Notes: generated by a model not told the origin, from the letters alone. Positions 1 through 5,036 are shown, numbered from the stretch's first letter. The stretch is DNA of 5,097 nt from Anaerolineales bacterium UBA3940 (GCA_002385675.1 DGDY01000053.1:1-5097); one strand, 5' to 3'. Numbers and translations are program-made.

Positions 1-387
1 GAACACCCAGTCCCCGTTGGCCCACGCCGCGTGGAACTGGCCTGCGAAGGTGAAGAACACACCGTCGCGCTGACCCAGGCCGGGGTCAGGGCCGGCATCG
101 GTTGCGGACGGTGGCAGCGTGGCGAGCGCCCGCTCGACCTGCTCTTCGGCCACCTGCCGCACGCGCAACGTCACCACACCCTCTGCCGCCTCATACACGG
201 CGACATCCACGCCCGTCTCCTCGTCGATGCCGGGGCCAGCCGTCCGCGTGAAGCTCCCCACCTCGGCGGGGAACAGCACGTTCAGGTCAAGCTCGGGCAC
301 AGCACAGCCGGTGACGAGCACCGGCAAACAGGCCGCAAGCAGAATGAGCAGGATCGGGGAGCGGCGCACGGGTATTTCTCTCGTCAT
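1..387 (-). CDS. Putative lipoprotein, C-terminus outside the window
   Basis: This frame is open from the ATG at 387 to the left edge, giving 129 residues of an incomplete protein. The N-terminus is a lipoprotein signal peptide: basic residues (R8, R9), a hydrophobic run of about residues 12-25 rich in L, I and V, then the lipobox V25-T26-G27-C28. C28 would be lipidated, anchoring the protein on the outer face of the membrane. The following part is acidic and mostly soluble, with a stretch on valine/threonine strands (VVTLRVRQV) and a later segment FFTFAGQFHAAW; I do not recognise the family. No clear Shine-Dalgarno precedes the ATG. An in-frame GTG at 369, after the purine run GAGAGAAA, is a reasonable alternative and gives a tighter signal peptide (MRRSPILL). 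It is the last gene of a three-gene membrane cluster, 32 bases after its neighbour. The opposite-strand frames here look like shadows. Confidence 0.75.
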   Translation of the reverse strand, partial: MTREIPVRRSPILLILLAACLPVLVTGCAVPELDLNVLFPAEVGSFTRTAGPGIDEETGVDVAVYEAAEGVVTLRVRQVAEEQVERALATLPPSATDAGPDPGLGQRDGVFFTFAGQFHAAWANGDWVF

Positions 388-419
388 GGCATAGGGGGTC
401 AAACGGCGCACATGCCGCG

Positions 420-734
420 CTAGAAGCCGCCCACGACGGCAGGCGTGTAGGTGAACATCAGCCAGATGGGCACATACACCAGCGTGATGACGACGAACGT
501 CACGAAGGCGACGATGCTGAACGAGCCCTTCCAGCTCACGTTCTCCGAGCGCAGCGACCACACGACCATCGCCAGCGCCACAGCAGTCAGCGCCAGCAGC
601 AGGAGGCCAACCGGCGAGCCAAACAGCCAGGGCCGGTAGCCGGAGTAAAACGCCACCGCGCCCAGAGTCAGCACGAACAGCAGAATGGTTAAATCGGTAG
701 AAGACCTTGACACACTATCGCCCCATAACAACAC
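420..734 (-). CDS. Small membrane protein with three predicted helices, unknown function
   Basis: A 104-residue hydrophobic protein that I cannot assign to a family. Three membrane segments can be read at about residues 15-32, 40-60 and 72-94. A short polar loop with R62, E64 and K69 lies between the second and third. The C-terminus is short and uncharged (TYTPAVVGGF). The start is uncertain: the GTG at 734 gives the longest form, the TTG at 731 has better spacing (5 bases) from the SD-like AGCAGG at about 738-743, and a GTG at 713 follows a GGGG run. All three leave the helices intact. The gene lies 13 bases after the stop of the preceding membrane gene and 32 bases before the lipoprotein gene, so the three are probably co-transcribed. 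Similar size and topology of the two membrane proteins could mean they are partners; this is inference only. Confidence 0.75.
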   Translation of the reverse strand: MLLWGDSVSRSSTDLTILLFVLTLGAVAFYSGYRPWLFGSPVGLLLLALTAVALAMVVWSLRSENVSWKGSFSIVAFVTFVVITLVYVPIWLMFTYTPAVVGGF

Positions 735-747
735 AACCTGCTGGAAG

Positions 748-1026
748 TTACCGGCTCAGCAACCAGGTGATGCCGAACACGACGCCGAACGCAAGCACGG
801 ACACGATCAAGGTAAAGCGCAGCACCTGAACAAACTCATACTTCTTCTGACGGGTCATGTACATGAACGTCATGATGACGCTGCCCACCGCGCCGACGAC
901 GAGTATCCACAGGATCGGAGCCGGGAAATCCGTCGCCCTGGTGATCGTGCGGGCGAGCACATATGCGACCAGCCCAATCGAAGCGACCAGAAAACGGACG
1001 ATGGGGTTTACGAATTCTTTCGTCAA
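748..1026 (-). CDS. Small membrane protein with three predicted helices, unknown function
   Basis: A 92-residue integral membrane protein with hydrophobic segments at about residues 9-26, 36-57 and 69-90. A basic loop (R59, K61, K62) between helices 2 and 3 suggests that this loop is cytoplasmic under the positive-inside rule. I chose the TTG at 1026 as start because a strong Shine-Dalgarno (GGAGG) sits 5 bases upstream. The longer reading from the ATG at 1059 adds a polar, cysteine-containing leader (MLCCDSHPEAS) that is unlike the rest. That ATG also sits about where transcription should begin from the TATAAT box at 1065-1070, leaving no room for a ribosome binding site. It is the first gene of the three-gene minus-strand cluster. 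The family is unrecognised. Confidence 0.72.
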   Translation of the reverse strand: MTKEFVNPIVRFLVASIGLVAYVLARTITRATDFPAPILWILVVGAVGSVIMTFMYMTRQKKYEFVQVLRFTLIVSVLAFGVVFGITWLLSR

Positions 1027-1031
1027 GGAGG

Positions 1032-1036
1032 CCTCC
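1032..1036 (-). promoter_or_regulatory. Ribosome binding site deciding a TTG start
   Basis: On the minus strand GGAGG is followed by CCTCC and then TTG at 1026-1024. The five-base spacing is good for initiation, and this site decides the start of the first small membrane protein. The SD and its spacer are also complementary (GGAGG/CCTCC), but with no loop between them they could pair only between molecules or in an alternative fold. Confidence 0.6.
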
Positions 1037-1064
1037 GGGTGAGAATCGCAACAGAGCATGCCGT

Positions 1065-1070
1065 ATTATA
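1065..1070 (-). promoter_or_regulatory. -10 box of the small membrane protein operon
   Basis: The minus strand carries a perfect TATAAT. Seventeen bases further upstream, at 1088-1093, lies TTTCCT, a weak -35 match (3 of 6). Transcription would start at about 1058, leaving a leader of roughly 30 bases before the TTG start at 1026. The surrounding DNA is GC-rich, which makes the perfect hexamer less likely by chance. Activity is not shown by the sequence. Confidence 0.5.
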
Positions 1071-1109
1071 GCCCGGTCACGGGTTACAGGAAACCCCACA
1101 CGCTGCCTG

Positions 1110-1250
1110 CGCATCCCCACCCGGCCCCTCACCTCGGGCGACTGGCTGTCGCGGTGCAGTTGGCGCAGCCAGCTGGCCCCTTCTCCCCCTGGTGAGAGAA
1201 GGGTGCTCCGAACCACCTGTGGCGGCTCGGAGCGGGGATGAGGGGGCCCA
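1110..1250. repeat. Non-coding segment with three successive hairpins, likely interspersed repeat
   Basis: Three inverted repeats follow each other closely: CTGGCTG (1142-1148) with CAGCCAG (1166-1172); CCCTTCTC (1178-1185) with GAGAAGGG (1196-1203); and GCTCCGA (1205-1211) with TCGGAGC (1227-1233), the last with an inner CCAC/GTGG pair. The outer edges are also roughly complementary, with GGCCCCTCA near 1122-1130 and TGAGGGGGCC near 1239-1248. This style (CCCCTCACC ... CCCCTTCTCCCCC ... GAGAGAAGGG) resembles palindromic repeats that I recall as scattered between genes in Chloroflexota; one window cannot show that it is multicopy. It lies just past the stop of the peroxiredoxin gene and before the promoter of the membrane operon, so the hairpin at 1205-1233 may also protect or end the peroxiredoxin transcript. 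Confidence 0.55.
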
Positions 1251-1255
1251 TCCCA

Positions 1256-1864
1256 CTAGCTCCCCGGCGGCTTGTTGAACAGCCGCTCCACCTGCCCCGG
1301 CTCCCAGCCGGGCTGGCCGGTGCCCGGATAGACCCAGTCGTCGCGGCGCATCATCAGCGCGCGCAGGTCCATGCGCAGTTCCTCAACGGTCGGGCGGCCC
1401 AGATACCACCAGCCGTTGTAAATCTTGTAGATCGTGCGGTCGTGGTCCAGCACGAACGTGTACGGGATGTAGATGTGCCCGTGCAGGTCGTCGGTCGTAT
1501 CGACCATCTGCAACTCATACAGCAATGAGCGGTCCTCATCGACGAGGAAGGTCCACATCGCGCCGGACGAGTCACGCAGTTCCATCGCATCGAGCCGGTC
1601 GCCCGCCATGACCGTGATCAGGGTGCAGGAGTTAACGAACAACTCCGGCTGGAAGTGCTGGACGAGGTTCAGGGCCATGCGGCGCTCCTTCGGGCAGAAC
1701 GCCCCCCGGCTGAAGTGCAGCACGCCCGGATAATCGCCAAGCAGGCGCGACAGCCTCCACATGCGCCCGCTGACTTCCGGCAACTCAAAGTCCGGGAACT
1801 GGTTACCGACCCGCAGATCCTCCCGCATCGGGAGGCGAATATCGGTGTCGCGCTCGGTTGTCAT
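1256..1864 (-). CDS. Peroxiredoxin-like protein (AhpC/TSA, thioredoxin fold)
   Basis: A 202-residue soluble protein of the AhpC/TSA-redoxin type, expected to reduce peroxides with a catalytic cysteine in the cytoplasm. The N-terminal motif VGNQFPDFELPEVSG (residues 19-33) is typical of the family opening. The active-site region is FSRGAFCPKERR with the probable peroxidatic cysteine C57. The related sequence type usually reads RG.WCP.C, so the second cysteine of a CxxC is replaced here by E60. Another cysteine, C80, could serve as resolving residue. Later parts (MWTFLVDEDRSLLYEL, then TFVLDHDRTIYKIYNGWW) match the conserved strands of the fold. The ATG at 1864 is preceded by AAAGGAG with 8 bases spacing; the 20-residue upstream extension (arginine- and glycine-rich) is not supported. 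The gene is divergent from the DinB-like gene. Family assignment is good; peroxidase activity is inferred. Confidence 0.88.
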   Translation of the reverse strand: MTTERDTDIRLPMREDLRVGNQFPDFELPEVSGRMWRLSRLLGDYPGVLHFSRGAFCPKERRMALNLVQHFQPELFVNSCTLITVMAGDRLDAMELRDSSGAMWTFLVDEDRSLLYELQMVDTTDDLHGHIYIPYTFVLDHDRTIYKIYNGWWYLGRPTVEELRMDLRALMMRRDDWVYPGTGQPGWEPGQVERLFNKPPGS

Positions 1865-2007
1865 GGGTAATGCTCCTTTGCGCTGGCCTGCTCTCTGTCC
1901 GAGTCTACCGAACCGGAAAACCACAATCCCATGTGCAGCGCCCGGTTTCGAATCTGTATACTGGTTAGGGGAGATTTGTGGAAAAGCAGGCCATCAAGGG
2001 GGACGGC
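1865..2007. promoter_or_regulatory. Divergent control region between peroxiredoxin and DinB-like genes
   Basis: These 143 bases separate two genes read outward, so both promoters should lie here. For the plus-strand gene, TATACT at 1957-1962 is a fair -10 box, but the -35 position (TGCAGC at 1934-1939) matches poorly. For the minus-strand gene, TAGACT (1907-1902) is a weak -10 candidate without a convincing -35. The SD sequences are clear: AAAGGAG for the peroxiredoxin and AAGGGGG (about 1996-2002) for the DinB-like gene. I see no operator palindrome. Confidence 0.45.
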
Positions 2008-2700
2008 ATGAGCCAGCAGAACAATACCATCGACGTGTACATCGAGACGGGCGAGAAGAAGGTGTTCGCCGTGGCGGCGGACTGGCCGGGCTGGAGCCGG
2101 AGCGGGAGCGACGAGGCGTCAGCGCTGCAGGCGCTCGCCGACTACGGCCCGCGCTACGCGCAGATCATGAAACGGGCCGGGCTGGACTTCTCGCCGCCCG
2201 CCGGGGTGGAGGCGTTCAGGGTTGTTGAGCGGCTCGAGGGCGGCTCCGGCACGGACTTCGGCGTGCCGGGCGTGGCGCCCCCCGCCGACACCCAGCCGGT
2301 GAGCGAGGACGATCTGCGCCGGTTTGAGTTGATCATGCGGGCCTGCTGGGAGGCATTCGCCGGGGCCATCGCGGCGGCGCAGGGCCGGGAACTGCGGAAG
2401 GGTCCGCGCGGCGGCGGGCGCGACCTTGAGAAGATCGCGCGGCACGTGCTCGACGCCGGGCGAGCCTACCTGAAACAACTCGGCTGGACGCCGGGCCCGG
2501 GCGACGCGCCGGACGTGCAGGCCGAGATCGACCTGTTGCGGCAGGAGGAGGTCGAAGCGATGGCGGCGAAGATGCGCGGCGAGCTACCGGAGACGGGTCC
2601 ACGCGGCGGGGCGCGCTGGCCGCTGCGGTACTACGTGCGCCGCGCCGCCTGGCATGTGCTGGATCACGTGTGGGAGATCGAGGATCGGGTGGAGGGGTAG
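2008..2700 (+). CDS. DinB-like protein with HicB-like N-terminal region
   Basis: A 230-residue protein made of two recognisable parts. Residues 8-54 (IDVYIETGEKKVFA ... DWPGWSRSG ... ALQALADYGPRYAQIM) resemble the HicB-type beta-beta-alpha unit, in which a PG loop and an acidic helix follow two strands. Residues 100-230 resemble the DinB four-helix bundle, with H146 in RHVLDAGRAYLKQLG and the pair H216/H220 in AWHVLDHVWEIEDR as the likely metal-binding triad. DinB-family members include thiol-dependent transferases and hydrolases; the substrate here is unknown. Part of residues 80-100 is a proline- and glycine-rich linker. The ATG at 2008 follows AAGGGGG by 5 bases, preferred over the GTG at 1978. 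The final codons and stop lie inside a 32-base direct repeat (2673-2704), so the 3' end seems to have served as an insertion or recombination point. The gene is very GC-rich, unlike its neighbour to the right. Confidence 0.85.
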   Translation: MSQQNNTIDVYIETGEKKVFAVAADWPGWSRSGSDEASALQALADYGPRYAQIMKRAGLDFSPPAGVEAFRVVERLEGGSGTDFGVPGVAPPADTQPVSEDDLRRFELIMRACWEAFAGAIAAAQGRELRKGPRGGGRDLEKIARHVLDAGRAYLKQLGWTPGPGDAPDVQAEIDLLRQEEVEAMAAKMRGELPETGPRGGARWPLRYYVRRAAWHVLDHVWEIEDRVEG

Positions 2701-2704
2701 AGGG
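2673..2704 (+). repeat. 32-bp direct repeat, copy 1 (3' end of DinB-like gene)
   Basis: This copy covers the last codons and stop of the DinB-like gene (EIEDRVEG-stop) plus four bases. It matches 3901-3932 at 31 of 32 positions in the same direction, with the only difference at 2678 (T) versus 3906 (G). Bases 2679-2704 are identical without a break. It marks the left edge of the AT-richer segment and is a candidate attachment or crossover site. Confidence 0.85.
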
Positions 2705-2736
2705 GAAGGCGGAACGAGTTGGCAGGCGAAAAGTGA

Positions 2737-3735
2737 TCAATCTTGTTGCGTACGCTTGTCGAGAAACTTGTCTTGATATATTTCCTCGGCCCAGTCAGGA
2801 ATACTAGGTGCTAGTCCCATTGAGGTCCACTTGACTGTTGCGTCAATGACGAATTGCAGGCACCAGTTCGCGTCACTAGACACAAGTTCTACATCAGGCC
2901 AGCCAAAACTCGGACCGCCAAAAGTGATATCAACATGCGGCGTGAAGGAATGAAACCGCTTGTAGTCCACAAGATCGATTCCCGTAGCAACCAACAATGC
3001 GTAATTGGCTGCGTTTCTTGAGTTTTCGTCAAGTCGTCGAACTATATCTTCCAAAACTCTCTCAAGTTCGTTCCGGAACTCGTCGATCCCGGGCCATCTC
3101 GAGCGAAAAGGACGATGAAGAAACAGCGCGTGCCTTACAAGATGAGGATCAGTATCGAACTGACTTCCAACAAGACCTTCTGTAACTGACTCACTTGCCC
3201 ACACAAAAGCCAACTTGGCAAGAGCAACTGCAGTTCGGTGCTCTTCCTGCTCCATTTCAGCGACTGCCAAAGTAAGTAATTTTCTGAGTCTCGAATTGTC
3301 TACTGCCTCCAATTGAGAAACCGCTTCAAAGTCAAGATCAAAATACGTCCTATAAGCTTCTGTTAAAAATCTCCGAGTATAAAGCCGGAACTCATCCATA
3401 ACTGCGGTTGAAGGTTCAACCGCATCGTGTTGCACTAGATTACGATGGGTGTTCAGATTGCGAATTTGCTGTCGATATGGCAGCTTTTTTCCTTGGTTTT
3501 TCAGTATTGGATTGTTGGCGATTTCATTGACTAAATCATCGAACCCTATATTCAATTCCTTCGTAGGGCGAATCTCATAATGAAGCATTACCGCTTTGAG
3601 AACGATTTCGATAGCATTGTGAAAATTATGGACTGCGATCATCTTGTTAAGTGCGCCATGGTGTTCCGAGTGATCATAACCGTGCAAAAAAAGCTGTTTA
3701 GCAAGTAGCAAGCGTCTAAACGTAGGCTTGTCCAT
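2737..3735 (-). CDS. HEPN-like putative RNase or toxin/defence protein
   Basis: A 332-residue protein whose N-terminal part (about 1-130) is helical and fits the HEPN fold. The key sign is R98-N99-L100-V101-Q102-H103, the R(N)-X4-H motif that forms the RNA-cleaving site in active HEPN proteins when two monomers meet. Preceding helices (KMIAVHNFHNAIEIVLKAVM, residues 31-50) look like the usual amphipathic HEPN helix. The C-terminal half, with GIDLVDYKRFHSFTPHVDITFGG, has no function I can name. The start is well supported: ATG at 3735 with GGAG 7 bases upstream. The gene is clearly less GC-rich than the DinB-like gene, which it faces tail to tail with a 36-base gap, and it is bracketed by the 32-bp direct repeats. 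This indicates recent transfer. HEPN proteins often act in toxin-antitoxin, abortive infection or RNA-cleaving defence, but no MNT antitoxin gene adjoins it. A non-enzymatic HEPN role is possible. Confidence 0.8.
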   Translation of the reverse strand: MDKPTFRRLLLAKQLFLHGYDHSEHHGALNKMIAVHNFHNAIEIVLKAVMLHYEIRPTKELNIGFDDLVNEIANNPILKNQGKKLPYRQQIRNLNTHRNLVQHDAVEPSTAVMDEFRLYTRRFLTEAYRTYFDLDFEAVSQLEAVDNSRLRKLLTLAVAEMEQEEHRTAVALAKLAFVWASESVTEGLVGSQFDTDPHLVRHALFLHRPFRSRWPGIDEFRNELERVLEDIVRRLDENSRNAANYALLVATGIDLVDYKRFHSFTPHVDITFGGPSFGWPDVELVSSDANWCLQFVIDATVKWTSMGLAPSIPDWAEEIYQDKFLDKRTQQD

Positions 3736-3772
3736 CTGTAAACTCCAAACTTCCTCGTTAGTAATGGTTGAT

Positions 3773-3778
3773 ATTTTA
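3773..3778 (-). promoter_or_regulatory. Possible -10 box of the 332-residue HEPN gene
   Basis: The minus strand reads TAAAAT, five of six matches to TATAAT, in an AT-rich patch about 38 bases upstream of the ATG at 3735. This gives a leader of roughly 30 bases that contains the Shine-Dalgarno. No good -35 hexamer is found at 16-18 bases, so an activator or an alternative sigma factor may be needed, or the call is wrong. Confidence 0.3.
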
Positions 3779-3900
3779 TGCTCCTAGGAACAGATTCACT
3801 GGACGACCTCCTCCTACTCCGGGAAAAAGCCCTTCACTTCTTATCTGTCCATTATCTACCATCTGATTTCAGCCACCTAACACGCACTGCACCAGCTTAT

Positions 3901-3932
3901 GGAGAGCGAGGATCGGGTGGAGGGGTAGAGGG
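3901..3932 (+). repeat. 32-bp direct repeat, copy 2 (duplicated DinB-like gene end)
   Basis: This is the distal copy, 1228 bases from copy 1. In the same frame it would spell E-S-E-D-R-V-E-G-stop, but it is not attached to a gene. It lies 14 bases before the stop codon of the second HEPN gene, the same side of that gene as copy 1 is of the first (32 bases). It is probably the displaced end of the target gene after insertion of the module 2705-3900. Confidence 0.85.
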
Positions 3933-3946
3933 AATCACATGTCCCG

Positions 3947-4900
3947 CTATGCCGATACACCAGGTCTTTTTAACTCACTGAGCTGCGAATACAATTCCTT
4001 TCCTAGCGTCTCGATGATATCTATCCCTGATTGAATATCGTCTGGGTCAACAACGTATTTGGTGCGAAGCAGTGCAGGGTCACAGCCTGTTTTCCGGATG
4101 AAGTCGTCGTCAATTTCGCCAAAATTGTGTTCCCACAAGTGCCGGACTTGGAACAGAAGATATGCCTTCTCGTACTCACCAGCTTTCAACAGATCTCGGA
4201 GGTGTAACCCCAACAGTTGCTGTATTACATCGTCAAGAGCATCCAGATTCTGAAATAGATTACGTGGCCTGTCTGGCAGAAGATCCTTGAACTCATGGCG
4301 AAGTTTTTTGCCAAGCGCACCAAAGGCGGCGACAAGGCGGCTGAGTGTACTAGCTAGGTGCTCGGCTAGATATTCTGTATCTTCTGCCGGAATGCGTAAG
4401 CGTAGAGCCAAGTGCTTTCGAACGTGTTTGAGAGAATTCGCAAACATCGCCATTGCTGTCATTCGTGTGCAATCCGGGCAACGTGAAAACACGTCAAAGA
4501 CAGCAAATTCCAAGCCACATTCTTCACACACAATGACTGTCTGGAGTTCGTCTTCTTTGTAGTATCGTATTGGAATGTGGCTCGGTTTATAGTTCACTTG
4601 CAATTTGATGAAGCTGTTGCGAGTCCGTCTTGAGAGGGGCCCAAACCTACGCTTGATTTCCTTCCCAATCCAGTCTTGCGCTTTTCGCAACGCAACTGAT
4701 CTGGCGTACTCCCACTGCTCCGGCGTTGTGAACTCAGAACTGTCGCCCTGAAATCCACAATAAGGACAATTGCAGACGCGCGTGGGAAGCCCCGTTCCTG
4801 GCTTGAGTCGGAAATACTGATCACAACTTGGGCAAACTCGGCCTATCATCCCGTCTTCCCCGACTGGGAGCGCAATTGTCCATTGAGGATCTCTTGTCAT
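3947..4900 (-). CDS. Double zinc-ribbon protein with C-terminal HEPN-like domain
   Basis: A 317-residue protein. An N-terminal zinc ribbon uses C23-x2-C26 and C45-x2-C48 (with an extra C43), and a second one uses C125-x2-C128 and C141-x2-C144. Between them lies a charged helical region (residues 60-95, RKAQDWIGKEIKRRFG). The C-terminal part, about residues 175-310, is helical and holds R253-H-L-W-E-H258 followed by NFGEIDDDF, which matches the R-X4-H site and following turn of HEPN proteins. The likely scheme is nucleic-acid recognition by the ribbons and RNA cleavage or binding by the HEPN part, in the cytoplasm; this is inferred. The ATG at 4900 has CGGAG with 7 bases spacing. A longer frame reaches 4999 but would run into the GC-rich hairpin, and the extension has no such site. 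It has lower GC than the flanking genes and lies 211 bases upstream of the other HEPN gene, same strand, with a repeat copy between them. Confidence 0.8.
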   Translation of the reverse strand: MTRDPQWTIALPVGEDGMIGRVCPSCDQYFRLKPGTGLPTRVCNCPYCGFQGDSSEFTTPEQWEYARSVALRKAQDWIGKEIKRRFGPLSRRTRNSFIKLQVNYKPSHIPIRYYKEDELQTVIVCEECGLEFAVFDVFSRCPDCTRMTAMAMFANSLKHVRKHLALRLRIPAEDTEYLAEHLASTLSRLVAAFGALGKKLRHEFKDLLPDRPRNLFQNLDALDDVIQQLLGLHLRDLLKAGEYEKAYLLFQVRHLWEHNFGEIDDDFIRKTGCDPALLRTKYVVDPDDIQSGIDIIETLGKELYSQLSELKRPGVSA

Positions 4901-4958
4901 TAGCTTTCTCCGAGACAGTAACTGGGGCAAACCGAGTCCTACGAAGAGCACTGTAGCG

Positions 4959-4991
4959 CGGGGCGGCCCCTCCCCGGGAAAAGCCGCCCCG
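4959..4991 (-). terminator. Strong GC hairpin after the ribonucleotide reductase gene
   Basis: CGGGGCGGC (4959-4967) and GCCGCCCCG (4983-4991) form a perfect 9-base-pair stem around a 15-base loop. It lies 45 bases past the stop of the minus-strand gene at the right edge, so it most likely ends or stabilises that transcript. On the minus strand no T-run follows the stem; on the plus strand only GTTTC does. It is therefore not a classic rho-independent terminator, and the function is inferred from position. It also marks the return to GC-rich DNA beyond the HEPN module. Confidence 0.5.
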
Positions 4992-4999
4992 TTTCTCAT

Positions 5000-5031
5000 C
5001 TACTCGCCATACGCTATAAGCTACCCGCCAT
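5000..5031. repeat. Short imperfect direct repeat, 21-base period
   Basis: CTACTCGCCAT (5000-5010) and CTACCCGCCAT (5021-5031) match at 10 of 11 positions. They lie in the 3' untranslated stretch between the reductase stop codon and the hairpin. It may be a fragment of a simple intergenic repeat; no function can be read from it. Confidence 0.4.
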
Positions 5032-5036
5032 CCACC

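Larger units (their letters stand above)
3736..3946. other. Intergenic stretch between the two HEPN genes
   Basis: These 211 bases hold the leader and probable promoter of the 332-residue HEPN gene, an 8-base palindrome TCCTAGGA (3782-3789) and the second copy of the direct repeat. Upstream of that repeat, 3851-3900 may be a decayed copy of the DinB-like 3' end (see findings). I see no gene on either strand; the plus-strand frame starting at 3778 has no ribosome binding site and runs through the repeat in another frame. Confidence 0.5.

Noticed and set aside
31..423. Plus-strand open frame of 130 codons opposite the lipoprotein gene.
   Set aside because: The minus-strand reading has a proper signal peptide and lipobox. 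The plus frame is rich in H, R and G without a recognisable fold or ribosome binding site.
836..1216. Minus-strand open frame of 126 codons running through the hairpin segment and the first membrane gene.
   Set aside because: It is arginine- and glycine-rich, typical of an out-of-frame reading of GC-rich DNA. It overlaps a much better membrane protein with its own ribosome binding site, and its start lies inside the hairpin repeat.
2701..2736. Terminator between the convergent DinB-like and HEPN genes.
   Set aside because: No stem followed by a T-run is visible on either strand in these 36 bases.
2333..2740. Minus-strand open frame of 135 codons opposite the DinB-like gene.
   Set aside because: Its product is almost wholly R, P, A and S, as expected from the reverse strand of a very GC-rich gene.
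3782..3789. Palindrome TCCTAGGA upstream of the first HEPN promoter as a repressor operator.
   Set aside because: Eight bases are too few to claim an operator, there is no second half-site, and no regulator gene lies nearby.
3778..3981. Plus-strand open frame of 67 codons across repeat copy 2.
   Set aside because: No ribosome binding site, it overlaps the end of the zinc-ribbon HEPN gene, and the part through the repeat is in a different frame from the original gene end.
4901..4999. A 33-residue N-terminal extension of the zinc-ribbon HEPN protein, from an ATG at 4999.
   Set aside because: It would read through the strong hairpin at 4959-4991, has no good ribosome binding site, and the ATG at 4900 has a clear one.
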